NCBI GenBank assembly: GCA_030847615.1
Contig: JAUMIR010000002.1
Coordinates: forward strand, 195,531,809 to 195,595,808
Direction of reading: 5' to 3'
DNA from: Gambelia wislizenii
Lineage: Eukaryota > Chordata > Lepidosauria > Squamata > Crotaphytidae
Length of the DNA stretch: 64,000 bases
Below are positions 25,301 through 31,957 of this stretch, in pieces (positions within the stretch are counted from its first letter, which is position 1; each line of letters begins with the position of its first letter). The position numbers and the translations under genes were made by a program. Under the pieces are notes generated by a model. It had not been told where the DNA came from and ran no database searches. It saw nothing but the letters and a program-made list of their open reading frames with translations.

Positions 25301-27721
25301 CCCTCTATGCCACCCTCTGATGTAGTCTGACCATTCTGCAAAGCTTCCATGGCCTGAAGCTCCCTTAGGGAACAGAGTTATATGAACAATAGGCAGACAG
25401 AGAAGATTCAGAGAAAGAGACGTGCCTACCAGATAGGAATTGCCACAATTGCAGGTATTTCCACACATTTTTTTAAAACTGACAAGCACTCTTTTAGAGA
25501 TTCGAGACTCATATGAGAACCCTGCCCTCCCATCACTCTGGTGACAAACTCTGTAAAATATGCGACTTGCTTAGTCAAGATGTATTTAGACACCCCATTT
25601 CCGACTGTTGCTTCATCAATTCCTTCTTCAACATACACACACAGCTGCACGCGGGGATACAGTGCTCTGTGAAGGGGGTACAGCCCTAACTGGACTTCAA
25701 TTCTTGTGCCCCCCATCCAGTTTCTAGAACACATATTCTTCCCCCCACCTCACCCAACAGAAAATCAATTAAACCATCTTGCTTCACATATTCCCATATA
25801 TATAAAAAAGTTTGCTCTTCAGCAGAACCACCAAAATACAATTAACATTTAAGACCTTCCTTAAGCTTTCAATGTAAGTCTTAAAGAGTTATTGTAACCA
25901 ATACCTCTATTCTAATGTCCTCCTCAATGTAAACATATTCTCCCGTGTATTTAATGAAAAGAAGAGCAGGTGTCTACCTTGAAGTGCTTACATTAGTTTC
26001 AAGCCCACCAAGGGCTGAAGTGGCACTCAGCCCAGAGAATCTGTCTCTGCCAAACAGTTGCACAGCAGCAGGAGAAGGGTGCACCTTACAGGCAAAGGGG
26101 GGGGGGTACCTACTCCTTCCCTTGCTGCCACCTTCTCCCTGTTATCCCCACTCGAGTCACAGGTTTCAAATGAGTCTTTGCTTCTGTGTGTGGAAAAAGC
26201 TAGTGGGGGTGGAGGCGACTACAGGGAAAATATCAAGTCCTTCTTCCTCATGCATAGCGTCTCCTTTACAAATCGTGTCCTCTCCCTGTGGCTTCACAAA
26301 TGCTTGGTGGTGATCAGGGTTCCCAGAGCAGCCAGCATCTGCTGTCAAATGTGGATGGTGGTCTTAACTTCCAAAGATTTCAAGTTACTTACATTACTTC
26401 TAATAATCCAGTTCTGAGAAAGCAAGGAAAAAGTCACAAATTCCTTCTTAAAAAAAAAAAAAAAACCACCCTGAAAGGTGACTTTTCACTCATCTGCTGG
26501 TACGGATATACACAAGACAAAGCTTGGGAAATGGGTTCAGTATCTTCCCAGCCATCTGGTGAGCACAACACTGGAAATTTCATGAAAGACTTGTGATGAG
26601 ACACCTGGAATTATACTGAATCCATTCTCAGTAAAAACCTTCACCTGGTTCTTTGCCCCAAGATAACTGCTCTACAAAGTCACCTTACAACTGGGAAAAA
26701 AGGCACAAAAATCACCCCTAAAAGACAACATTGAACAGATTCCTTTTCCTGTAGAGGATGGGGGCAGGAGAGAAGACACACAATCTTTTGGATGTTAAAA
26801 GCACTACATATTCATTAGCATTTTATATGCTGATTTCTCTATTTAGGCTCTGCAAGCTAGCTTCTACAGACAAGGACTTTTATTTTGTACTAACCTGATA
26901 TCATAAACTGGGGAGCGAAGGTCATGGGGTCCATGAGCGAAAGCACAATGGAGACCATTCTTGGTGCAGTTTCCTTTCGAGTCTGTCTCATGGATGCAGA
27001 TTCCAGTTTTGTAGTAGCGCAAGTGATATCTCCGTTCGGTATCACCAGTAGTTCTATGCAGGAATGGACACCTAAAAAGAAGGGTGGGGAGAGAAAGCTC
27101 GTAGAAACTCAAAGGCTGAAACATTGTCCCAAAGTGAAATTCTTTTTAGTTTAACATAATCCTCAAGCTGGTGAAATTCAAAACTTTTACCTTTTGAAAA
27201 TAATTCCATTTGTAAAATAAAGTGAGGATAAAATCCTCAAGCCACTTATTTTAAAACAAACTCCACTAATTTCTCTAGGATTACTCCAGAGCACAAAACG
27301 TTGAATTACAGAAGGGGTGGGGAGAGATAAATATAAGTACGGTGGAATTGTAATTAATATTTTGTTCAAGTTCCTACTGTAGTTTTTCCACATTTCTTCA
27401 CAGCTTCTTCTGCATGATTTTTAAAAGATGGTTTGTTGAATTCTCTCCTCTCTGCAAGTGCAGGCTGGAAACTCCATCTGGTCAAGTAAGATGCAGCCTT
27501 GAGTAACTTACTCATCTCCTTCTGGACAGATCCCTGTGGTCTCATCATATTTGGTGCAGTAAATGTCAGGGCTGTAGTTAAAGGTGCCATCCCGACGGCG
27601 GATAGAACGGCGACGACGTTGGTTGACAAAGTGCCAGTGGAAGCAAGTGTAGGGCCTATGCTGAGTACACTTGTGTTGCACAAACAGCGGGCATTGCTCT
27701 GTGCGAAATTCCTTCAGGTAT
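4332..27721 (-). CDS. UNK: UNK, unkempt family CCCH zinc finger (partial gene, 13 exons in window)
   Basis: Thirteen exons on the minus strand join in frame into a protein that I recognise as UNK throughout. It has six CCCH zinc fingers in the first six exons, then a Ser/Pro-rich linker ending in an Ala/Ser/Pro-rich segment. Every intron begins GT and ends AG, and codon phases match at each junction. UNK is known as a cytoplasmic RNA-binding protein that recognises UAG plus U-rich motifs through its fingers and represses translation in early neurons. The first coding exon (short, before the residues YLKEF) and the C-terminal coiled-coil/RING-like exons are not in the window. The paralogue UNKL is the alternative, but the linker and Ser-rich segments match my recall of UNK. 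The gene looks intact, with no stops or frameshifts in any exon. Confidence 0.97.
4521..7004 (-). other. UNK intron with a CR1 tail
   Basis: This holds a CR1 3' end (6125-6355) and an A12G9 homopolymer tract near 5190-5210. I see no coding exon and no RNA gene. Confidence 0.7.
6125..6355 (+). mobile_element. CR1 LINE 3' end
   Basis: The end of the CR1 ORF2 is recognisable (TTTTTAAACAGAGGCTGGAT, TGGCCATCTGTCAGG). It is followed by the CR1 3' UTR and the terminal ATTCTATG octamer repeats. It lies on the plus strand, antisense to UNK, and is 5'-truncated. Confidence 0.85.
7005..7106 (-). CDS. UNK: UNK exon (acidic [21 protein letters not shown] block)
   Basis: The 102-nt exon has acceptor TGTCTGGCAG and donor GTACAT. 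It encodes [18 protein letters not shown], then [15 protein letters not shown]. The first half is invariant with the family as I know it; the second half is diverged (mammals have a DNSTVPHPGSITI-type sequence). It was found by walking the frame from the neighbouring exons. Its coding bases are GC-richer than the surrounding intron. Confidence 0.94.
8619..8660. repeat. (CA)n microsatellite
   Basis: It starts CGCACGTGCATG and continues as an uninterrupted CA run of about 30 nt. Confidence 0.9.
8762..8855. repeat. Imperfect tandem duplication, about 47-nt unit
   Basis: The unit TGTTA(C/T)AAAAGAGCTCAT(C/T)TTTC followed by AAATAAAATATTAGCCACTT occurs twice in tandem with a few substitutions. Confidence 0.8.
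8999..9173 (-). CDS. UNK: UNK exon (Ser/Thr/Ala-rich conserved block)
   Basis: The 175-nt exon has acceptor CCTTTTTCAG and donor GTAATA. It encodes [17 protein letters not shown], then [14 protein letters not shown], then [20 protein letters not shown]. This block is nearly identical to mammalian UNK as I recall it. It leaves one base (G) for the Glu codon completed in the next exon. Confidence 0.96.
9174..9844 (-). other. UNK intron containing a strong hairpin
   Basis: This 671-nt intron lies between the 22-codon exon and the Ser/Thr-rich exon. Its main feature is the palindromic hairpin 9664-9759, 85 nt downstream of the upstream exon's donor. The rest is AT-rich without recognisable repeats. 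Confidence 0.75.
9664..9759. ncRNA. Pre-miRNA-like or MITE-derived hairpin
   Basis: Arms 9670-9690 and 9733-9753 pair at 20 of 21 positions. After a small 3x3 internal loop, 9694-9703 pairs with 9720-9729 (9 of 10), then 9705-9708 with 9715-9718, leaving a 6-nt loop. The base extends weakly to 9664/9759. In RNA copied with plus-strand sense, two more positions become G-U wobbles. The size and shape suit a microRNA precursor. A small palindromic MITE is an equally plausible origin. I recognise no known miRNA. Confidence 0.5.
9845..9910 (-). CDS. UNK: UNK exon (22 codons, NAGNAG acceptor)
   Basis: The 66-nt exon encodes [22 protein letters not shown], matching the short Gln-rich segment of UNK. 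The donor is GTATGT. The acceptor reads CTGCAGCAG before GCCAAG, a tandem NAGNAG site. Use of the first AG would add one Gln codon. I chose the second AG because the preceding exon already ends in Cys-Gln and UNK as I recall it has a single Gln there. Confidence 0.93.
10864..11095 (+). pseudogene. RTE/BovB-like LINE, ORF2 C-terminal fragment
   Basis: The plus-strand frame encodes [20 protein letters not shown], then [16 protein letters not shown], then [20 protein letters not shown]. The [18 protein letters not shown] and DR-type series is typical of the C-terminus of RTE/BovB ORF2. The element is 5'-truncated with no RT core. Assignment to BovB is from motif memory. Confidence 0.65.
11668..11880 (-). 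mobile_element. 5S rRNA-derived SINE
   Basis: The plus strand reads as the reverse complement of 5S rRNA in its right half. It includes GGTATTCATTGGCAGTCTCC, CCAATACTAACCAGAGCTGA and CCCTGCTTAGTTTCCAAGAT. The left half is a LINE-like tail (TTTCATAGGGGTTCCTTAGG, GTGCCTTCAAATTG). The SINE is on the minus strand with its head at the right. A better-preserved copy lies at 53039-53277. Confidence 0.8.
12617..12817 (-). CDS. UNK: UNK exon (Ser/Pro-rich linker, part 2)
   Basis: The 201-nt exon (67 codons, phase 0 at both ends) has acceptor CTTCTGTTAG and donor GTATGT. It encodes [20 protein letters not shown], then a less conserved stretch, then [12 protein letters not shown] and [11 protein letters not shown]. 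The middle ([19 protein letters not shown]) differs from the mammalian protein more than the finger region does, as expected for a disordered linker. Confidence 0.96.
13245..13349 (+). repeat. LINE/SINE 3' tail with (AAAT)n
   Basis: A TTTGTAAGCCGCTCTGATAG-type tail ends in GGGTATAAATAAATAAATAA repeats. This is the common reptile tail of the GTAAGCCGC type. Confidence 0.65.
13383..13838 (-). mobile_element. Penelope-like element, 3' end fragment
   Basis: It aligns by eye with 47100-47530. The terminal repeat (GATTTTCCTTGGGTTTTTTC, TTCTGGAAGAGTTTCTTTC) is followed by sequence encoding the end of the GIY-YIG endonuclease ORF ([15 protein letters not shown] in the minus frame). It is truncated at the right. 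Confidence 0.85.
13437..13479 (-). ncRNA. Hammerhead-like core, CpG-decayed copy
   Basis: CUGAAGA and GAAA are kept on the minus strand. However GGC has become GGU and CGUC has become UGUC, both CpG-type changes. Confidence 0.45.
14400..14510. mobile_element. Palindromic hAT-like MITE copy (family A)
   Basis: The left end GCCATCCAGATATTTTGGAT with ACTCCCATCAG faces an inverted GGGCATCCAATCTGGATGC end. The middle holds TGCCAACACAGATAGTGG. Confidence 0.5.
14815..15350. repeat. Unclassified dispersed repeat X, copy 1 (with another repeat inside)
   Basis: Words such as TTAAGAACATAAAAT, ATATTAAAAGTACAGTT, TTGCCAGTTTAT and the TTAATATTAGTAAAACAGA block recur in order at 19712-20290 and partly at 43985-44175. 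The core of this copy is split by about 140 nt (14972-15110) of a different, AAAGCTTATGATACAACTTC-type repeat. I cannot assign the family. Confidence 0.55.
15541..15588 (-). CDS. UNK: UNK 48-nt exon, candidate cassette exon
   Basis: This is a 16-codon exon encoding [16 protein letters not shown]. It has a good acceptor (TTGCACTGTAG) and a near-consensus donor (GTAAGTATC). Both flanking exon junctions are phase 0 and the length is divisible by three, so it is a natural cassette. The canonical human UNK protein, as I recall it, runs from the Asp-Leu-Ser of the preceding exon almost directly into the Leu-Cys-Arg-Asn of the following one. This suggests alternative inclusion, or lineage-specific loss in the canonical human isoform. 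Confidence 0.85.
15589..16596 (-). other. UNK intron
   Basis: AT-rich unique sequence with a short ATTAATTAATTTAACCCTGC-type repeat tail near 15685. No exon, repeat body or RNA gene is recognised. Confidence 0.65.
16597..16739 (-). CDS. UNK: UNK exon (Ser/Pro-rich linker, part 1)
   Basis: The 143-nt exon has acceptor ATCCCTTACAG and donor GTACGT. It encodes [18 protein letters not shown], then [17 protein letters not shown] and [12 protein letters not shown], the linker following the finger array. It ends on a codon boundary, so the 48-nt exon downstream can be included or skipped without changing frame. The intron upstream (16740-21923) is the longest intron lying between exons in the window. 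Confidence 0.95.
17155..17275. mobile_element. Palindromic hAT-like MITE copy (family A)
   Basis: GGCCTTCCAGATGTTTTGGA at the left and the inverted TTCAAAAACATTTGAAG at the right bracket a centre with CTCCCAAAAGCCTG and TTTTGGGAAATGAAG. Confidence 0.6.
17303..17420 (+). repeat. Interspersed repeat of the GCTGGATCAGACC type
   Basis: GCACTGCTGGATCAGACCAA, GGCCCAACAAGTTCAGCATC and CTGTCTCTCCAACAATGG match, from memory, a common sauropsid interspersed repeat. Confidence 0.45.
17868..17970. mobile_element. Palindromic hAT-like MITE copy (family A)
   Basis: The left end CATCCAGAGGTTGTTGAACT with CCAACTCTCAG faces the inverted GGGAAATGCAGCCCAACAAC end. Confidence 0.55.
18035..19707 (-). mobile_element. 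Truncated LINE of unassigned clade, split by a CR1
   Basis: The two flanks of this interval (18035-18335 and 19518-19707) are continuous in the second copy at 49382-50170. The right flank encodes [20 protein letters not shown], then [20 protein letters not shown]. The left flank encodes the [15 protein letters not shown] end. The protein is an ORF2 C-terminus of a non-LTR element with a GHVSRM motif. I cannot place the clade safely. Confidence 0.75.
18336..19517 (-). mobile_element. CR1 LINE, 3' part with RT motifs, inserted in the LINE above
   Basis: Minus-strand frames encode [20 protein letters not shown], then [20 protein letters not shown] (RT motifs). These are followed, in a second frame, by [34 protein letters not shown] and [16 protein letters not shown]. 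The 3' end at the left has ATTCTATGATTCTATGA repeats. The YADD-containing part is lost or shifted between 19115 and 19197. A short AGAT duplication flanks it (18332-18335, 19518-19521). Confidence 0.93.
19712..20290. repeat. Unclassified dispersed repeat X, copy 2
   Basis: It shares ordered words with 14815-15350 (GGCATAA, ATATTAAAAGTACAGTT, GAGGTCCT, TTGCCAGTTTAT, CCATATTAATAAAGCA). It starts immediately beside the truncated LINE. Confidence 0.5.
20860..21065. mobile_element. Non-autonomous hAT-like transposon (MITE)
   Basis: The terminal block ACTGCAGCACTATGATTCCA followed by CTTCAACTGCCA is inverted at the right end (TAGCAGTTAAAGTGGAATCA, TAGCACTATAATTTTGCAGT). The interior has CCCTGGGGTTTGCAATTTGG. 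Edges are approximate. Confidence 0.75.
21924..22008 (-). CDS. UNK: UNK exon (zinc finger 6)
   Basis: The 85-nt exon has acceptor TTTTTCCAG and donor GTATGT. It encodes [16 protein letters not shown] and then [12 protein letters not shown], the sixth and last CCCH finger. It leaves one base (C) that pairs with AA of the next exon to give Gln. It was found by homology, since it is too short for a length-based ORF scan. Confidence 0.96.
22096..22318. mobile_element. Non-autonomous hAT-like MITE
   Basis: The left end GCATCCACACAACACAAATA with ATCCAGGTTGAAACTGG is mirrored by the right end CCAGTTTCAAACTGGATTAT, TTGTGTAGTGTGGATAAGGC. The interior has CCTGGGATTTGTAGTTTGGT. It is a strongly palindromic element of about 220 bp. 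Confidence 0.85.
22524..22740. mobile_element. Tigger-like (Tc1/mariner) MITE
   Basis: It starts with TA-CAGCTGGCGCTCTGTATCC and GCAGATTCTGCATCCATGG. It has CATTTTATATAAAGGACACC inside and TATACACGGGGGCTCCTGAA at the far side. It is the uninterrupted relative of the element at 34128-34595. Confidence 0.65.
23235..23404. mobile_element. hAT (Charlie-like) MITE
   Basis: CAGTGCTACTCAAAGTCATG at the left and CAGCCTGAGAAGCACTG at the right are inverted CAGTG ends. The flanking octamers CTCTAGAG and TACTAGCG are partly similar (5 of 8), consistent with an old 8-bp duplication. Confidence 0.7.
23647..23764 (-). CDS. UNK: UNK exon (zinc finger 5)
   Basis: The 118-nt exon has acceptor TTTGTGCAG and donor GTAAGA. 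It encodes [16 protein letters not shown] and on to [15 protein letters not shown], which is finger 5. It ends exactly on a codon boundary. Confidence 0.97.
23765..24964 (-). other. UNK intron with a tRNA-derived SINE
   Basis: It contains the SINE at 24325-24532 and a short tandem repeat of AGTGCTCTCAGCTGGAC near 24566-24602. Nothing else recognised. Confidence 0.7.
24325..24532 (+). mobile_element. tRNA-derived SINE
   Basis: The head has A-box-like (TAGTGGTTTCAGTGCT) and B-box-like (GGTTGAAATAC) polymerase III elements. The body has GACCTTGGGCAAATCACAGT and CTCTCAGCTTGAGAGGAAGG. The tail is CCATAAGTTGGAGTCAACTT, GAAGGCAC. The same tail is present, in reverse, on the 5S-derived SINEs. Confidence 0.8.
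24965..25100 (-). CDS. UNK: UNK exon (zinc finger 4)
   Basis: The 136-nt exon begins with ATACAACATATG after an AG acceptor (CTTCACAG) and has donor GTAGAG. It encodes [18 protein letters not shown] and on to [11 protein letters not shown], which is finger 4, then the basic [15 protein letters not shown] tail. The donor GTAGAG is weaker than GTAAGT but the frame is unambiguous on both sides. The intron to the previous exon is only 132 nt. Confidence 0.95.
25233..25363 (-). CDS. UNK: UNK exon (inter-finger linker)
   Basis: The 131-nt exon has acceptor CCCTAAG and donor GTGAGT. It encodes [14 protein letters not shown], then a Gly/Ser/Ala-rich stretch, ending in [13 protein letters not shown]. 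This is the linker between the first three and last three CCCH fingers. Compared with the human protein as I recall it there are only a few conservative changes in the variable middle (SEGGIEG). Confidence 0.96.
25364..26894 (-). other. UNK intron
   Basis: Contains a 102-codon minus-strand open frame (25426-25734) that I do not recognise, a G8 tract near 26097 and an A16 tract near 26450. No repeat family is identified with confidence. Confidence 0.6.
26895..27071 (-). CDS. UNK: UNK exon (end of zinc finger 2 and finger 3)
   Basis: The 177-nt exon has acceptor TTTTTAG and donor GTTAGT. It completes finger 2 (CPFLH) and carries finger 3 ([17 protein letters not shown] to CAFAH), then [14 protein letters not shown]. 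Its phase joins the previous exon through a split Glu codon and the next through a split Arg codon. The residues are essentially those I recall for mammalian UNK, as expected for a strongly conserved RNA-binding domain. Confidence 0.97.
27072..27511 (-). other. UNK intron
   Basis: A 440-nt intron between the first two exons found. It is AT-rich and no repeat or RNA gene is seen. Confidence 0.75.
27512..27721 (-). CDS. UNK: UNK exon (zinc fingers 1 and start of 2)
   Basis: The acceptor is a pyrimidine tract ending CAG before ATACCTGAAG, and the donor is GTAAGT after GATGA. The 210-nt exon encodes [13 protein letters not shown] through the basic [13 protein letters not shown] stretch to CPEGDE. 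It contains CCCH finger 1 (Cys-Cys-Cys-His ending CFHWH) and the first cysteines of finger 2. It starts on the third base of a codon, so an upstream exon ending in two bases of a Thr-type codon is required. This is the 5'-most UNK exon found here. Confidence 0.97.
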
Positions 27722-28410
27722 CTGTGGAGAAAAAAAAGACAATTGACCTGAGCCACAGATGGACAACTAAGTAAAGCCTCCAAAGGTAGATCCAGAGGTA
27801 CACATTCGGTGCTCCAAACTTCTCCACTTCTGCACTCAAACAAAATTATTAAAATACACAGTTATGCCTGTACATATTATGTGAGTAAGTATTGTAAGGG
27901 CAGCTGTCCACCCACTGCTCAGCTACAGTCTCTCTCCCCCCACCCCCACCCCATTCCATCTGTTGTTCCTGCTTCTCCACAGGCAAGCTGCTGAGTATCA
28001 AAACGGCATGGCAGGCTTGCCATTAAAAGTCTCTCTCTAGATTCTTCATTCTGCATTCTGATTCATTCATTCCTTCAGTTTTGGTAGAATACAGATGGCA
28101 AATTAATGGCAACAGTGTGGTGTGACATGGGTGGTTATAAGGCTCATCACGGGGAAATGATCATAATGTTAAGAGAAGGACAGGTAGCCTTGAAGAAAAC
28201 CCAGCTACTGAATATTATGGCTTTCACTATGAGGTTGTCTAAATGGCAAAAATACTCTTCATAGAATTTGAGGAGAATATGATTGGTCTAAATGAGATCC
28301 CACATCAATCTGCCGTATTTGGAAGGAAGAGCCCCCCCCCCAAAAAAACTACGCGAGAATAGCCTTCATGCTTTTCCTGTATTTTTTTAAAAAAACTCCA
28401 AAGGAATTCC

Positions 28411-28720
28411 TGCTCATTGGGACAACTGATTCGCTTTGCCACGCATTCCCAATAAAAGCGGAAGTAGAAAGCTCATTGGTCAGATGCAGGGAGCGGAGCT
28501 TGCTAACGAGGTAAGTGCCTGAAACCACCATATTGGATTGTCGCCATAGCAATCGTACACTGAAGCAACAAAACAGCCTTTCTTTCCTGTTTATTTAAGC
28601 GGAATATCAACTTCTGTACCTTATATATGCTTCTTCTTAAAAAAAAAAAGCCCTGTTCAGCAGCAGCAACTGGTGACAATAAAAGTGCAAGTAATTCACT
28701 CATGCCCGCCATATTGATTC
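28411..28720. promoter_or_regulatory. Promoter-like patch with RFX, ETS and NF-Y type sites
   Basis: Within 310 nt lie inverted CCAAT boxes at 28416 and 28475 (the second in the context CTGACCAATGAG) and an ETS core GCGGAAGT at 28459-28466. There is also a near-perfect X-box GTCGCCATAGCAATC (28540-28554) and a CCGCCATATTG YY1-like site near 28697. A GAG|GTAAGT donor-like site on the plus strand sits at 28511. CpGs are denser than in neighbouring DNA. Function is inferred only from motifs. Confidence 0.35.
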
Positions 28721-29329
28721 ACAGGCATGCCCGTTTGAATAACAAACATGTATGGTTTTGCACACCTGCGATCTTGGGAAAAAAAACCCATGGAGACAAA
28801 TGAAAGCTGCTGCGAATCGGTGTTAGTGAGCATCAATCCATATTTTATTTGCCTCGTATAGAAAAGCCTTACATATAATTAATTTCCTATCTATAATTAC
28901 CACCATGGGAAAACAAGGGGAAGGTACTAATTAGCACTCCTGGCTGCAGTTCAAACCATGCAGGTATATAATCTGGGGAGGAGTCTAAGAGGCTTCACCA
29001 GGGAGAGGGTAAGATATCCATAAGATAGATGCAATTCTTTTGATTCAAGCCAATGACTGGTGAAATTCTAACAAGCTTCTACATTCCATTGGACTATGCA
29101 CCTTTACATTCACTGAATGAGAATTTAGGAACCAGGCCCCCATATCTAATGTCACTAGTAAGTGCGTTTAGGATTGTACCTCTAAAGTAAAACCCACAAT
29201 CCATACCCAGACAGTGGCTGGAATCCTGCTAGTTTCTTGCACATGCGTAAGTTCTATCACAGAAGCAGCTGGACATCATTGTTTGATGCACAATGTTTGT
29301 ACTCAGTAAAAGGTTGTGCATTAACACCC

Positions 29330-29464
29330 TGTCAGGGGATGATAGGCCACTCAATACCCAGCAGAAGCCCAAAAACTGTTTCAGTAGACTCAGTAGCAAC
29401 CTGCTCCCAAGAATAATCACACACAGAGTGTTTGACATCCAAATAAGCAGGAGGCACTTTTATC
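29330..29464 (-). repeat. Copia 3' LTR remnant
   Basis: About 135 bp nearly identical to 33071-33205 (GATGATAGGCCACT, CACACACAGAGTGTTTGACA, TAAGCAGGAGGCACTTTTAT). It is fused directly to RT coding sequence at 29465. Confidence 0.9.
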
Positions 29465-30030
29465 CTCTTGGCTGCTACAGCTAACACTAACCTATGACTT
29501 TCTGGCTTTGCTGTTGGCGAAAAGGTTTTGTCAAAATTGGTGTAGCACTCCTGCGAAAAGCCTTTCGCAACTAAGCGTGCCTTACATTTTTGTGTCCCAT
29601 CAGACATGTCCTTCAGCTTGTATACTCACCTGCAACCAACAACCTTTTGGTCTTTGGGCCTCTCTACTACCTGGAACACTTTCCTCTCAACTACTGACTC
29701 GAACTCAGAGTCCATGGCTGTGTTCCACTTCTCCTGCTCTTTCTGGGGAAGTTTTAGGAGATCCTGAAAACTTGCAGGCTCCTCTGCCATGACATTGCAT
29801 AGCCCGGCTTCCTGAACAACAAATCTGTCAGGAGCCTTTCTGACCCTCGTTGACCTTCTGGGGATGAGCACCCTAGTTCTGCCTGACTCATCCTCACTTG
29901 CACTGCTGCTGCTATCTCTCCCTGTGTCAGACTCAATGCTTGTTTGTGGTGGTGTGTGTGTGTGTTGGAGTGGCATGGGAAGTGTCAGGCTTTTCTTCCT
30001 CTGCCCCCCTTCATCATCAGGCATTACCAC
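29465..30030 (-). pseudogene. Copia integrase-RT linker and truncated reverse transcriptase
   Basis: It encodes the Ser-rich linker and RRSTRVRKAPDRF, then EPASFQDLLKLPQKEQEKWN and, after a break, KARLVAKGFSQE with FDKTFSPTAKPESHRLVLAV. RT stops at AAKR, where the 3' LTR begins. The catalytic YVDD part of RT and all of RNase H are missing. Confidence 0.9.
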
Positions 30031-30033
30031 CCC

Positions 30034-31152
30034 TCAATTTGTGGGACTTTTGGGAGTTGTTGACAAACCCCTCCCCAAGGGAACAAACACTTCCTGATTG
30101 CAATGTAATCTGTCCCAATCTGAGTACATTTCAAAGTTTGCAGTCCTGGAGAATGTAACCTTTCCAGGATGGAGAGAAAACACGTACTTATTGCCCTCAT
30201 AGCTGAGGAAACGCAGCCTCCTGGTTTTAGGCTGCCCAGGCTTCCTTAGGCTCAGGTGAAGCAGTACATTTGCATATTGTCCAAAAAACCTCAGGTGCTT
30301 GAGGTTTGGTGCTCTACCATACAATAGACAATATGGGGTCCAGTTGACGCTAGACGTCCACAGTCTATTTAAATGCTAAGCAGCAGTCTTCACTGCCTCC
30401 CCCCACAGCCCAGCTGGGGCTTATGCATTTTCTATCATGCACTTCAACCTCCCAATTTTCCTTTCTGCAAGCCCATCCTCCCCTGGAGACACTGGGTTTG
30501 TGGTCTTGTGTTGAATGCCCCTCCTACGCATCCAGGTCTGCAGGCTGTTGGATAAAAATTCCCCTCCTCTATCAGTCACTAGACAGGAAACCTTATGAGA
30601 AGGAAATTCATGTTCCACCATGTTCACCCACTCACGGAAACTGTCTGCAGCCAGATTTTTCTCCTTCAGTAAATATACGTAGGTGTACCTAGTGTGTTTG
30701 TCCACAATTACAAATAAATAACGCTTACCACCTTCAGTGGGCTTATAGGGGCCTGCCAAGTTAGCATGGACAACCTCAAAGGGTCTTTTGGTGACACACT
30801 GGGTCTTTTTGGCAACAGGGAAAGCCTTCACCTTAACTTTCCTGCACACTGCACATTCTAAGAACCTTAGGCAGTATTTCATGCTTAAACCAGGGCACAC
30901 TTTTGCTAGCCCCTTTAACCCTTTGTAACTAGTATGGCCCATTAGCCTGTGGTAGTAATGAACACACTTATCATGTAGGGGCACACTGTCTGCAGGGTTC
31001 ACATTTGCTACCTTCCCTTTAGGCAACATATAATACAACCCATGTTTCTTTCTCCCTTTTGCACAGACATTATTCATGTTGTTCCTTTCTGTTATTGTAC
31101 AGTGTTCCCCCTCAAATATCACTTTATAACCATCAGTAGTAACTTGGGACAC
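30034..31152 (-). pseudogene. Copia integrase
   Basis: The frame 30421-31152 has the HHCC finger (HRLMGH with CAVC) and the catalytic core. The first Asp position reads HANLAGPYKP, so it is Asn instead of Asp. The second Asp (VTDRGGEF) and the Glu (GLAERKIGRLK) are present. Frame 30034-30324 continues with the C-terminal MYGRAPNLKHLRFFG block typical of copia. A stop or frameshift separates the two frames near 30420. Confidence 0.9.
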
Positions 31153-31161
31153 ACTTAATAT

Positions 31162-31957
31162 TCAATTCTCTAGTTTGTTAACACATAACATATTTTCAAA
31201 ATCTTTACCAAAAGATGGCACATATGCAGTGCCCATTTTCTGCACCTTGCTGAGAGCACCACCTGCAAGGGTAATATTGGTTATTGAAGCATTTTTAACA
31301 TTGCTTAACAACTGTAAATCATTAACCATATTGTGTGTGGCCCAACTATCAAGTAACCAAATTCTTTCCTCAGTACCATCAGGATGGTGCTGTGCTATGA
31401 AGGCATGGCTTGCAGTCTGAGAGGATGCACCCCTCCTATCCAGTGCAGGCATTTTACAGTCCTTCTTAAAATGTCCAGGCTTTTTGCATCTGAAATAGTG
31501 TTTCACATAGCTGCAGGCTCCCTCCACCACAGGTGCCTCTATTTCAGTGCTCTCCTGACTGCGTCTGGTAATTTGTGGCTGTTTATTCTCCTCTATCAGG
31601 GAATCAAACTGCTTGCGTTGGACCTCTTCCAGAATACACTCAGCTATCAAGTCTCCAGACAAATCACTCTCCTTGGTGGTCTGCAGACTGTACATTAGGA
31701 AATCCCATTCCTTTGGCAAACTGCCCAATAAAATAAAACACATATGGGCTTCTGGAATGTCCACCCCTCTATTGACCACCTCTTGAAAAAGCTGCCTCAT
31801 TTCCTCCAAATGGGCTTCACACAGCCTCCAGTAGACAGCTTTGTGTTATGAAGTCTCTTAGTCCATATCATTTTTGAGAGGTCGGACGAATTCTGATGAA
31901 CCGTTTTCAAAGCTGTCCAAAGCTGAAAGGCTGTCTTTGCCGGGGCCGCATGTATTA
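31162..31957 (-). pseudogene. Copia gag C-terminus and protease
   Basis: After the CR1 the Gag sequence continues (AFQLWTALKTVHQNSSDL in a broken frame). A long frame (31162-31809) follows with the zinc knuckle region YFRCKKPGHFKKDC and the protease motif LLDSWATHNM. Two key residues are changed: the first knuckle Cys is Tyr, and the protease D-S-G reads D-S-W. The copy is therefore very unlikely to be functional. Confidence 0.88.

Noticed and set aside
28503..28712. Possible alternative UNK first exon starting ATGGCG on the minus strand
   Set aside because: The frame after this ATG encodes only about 14 residues and stops without a donor site leading in phase to 27721.
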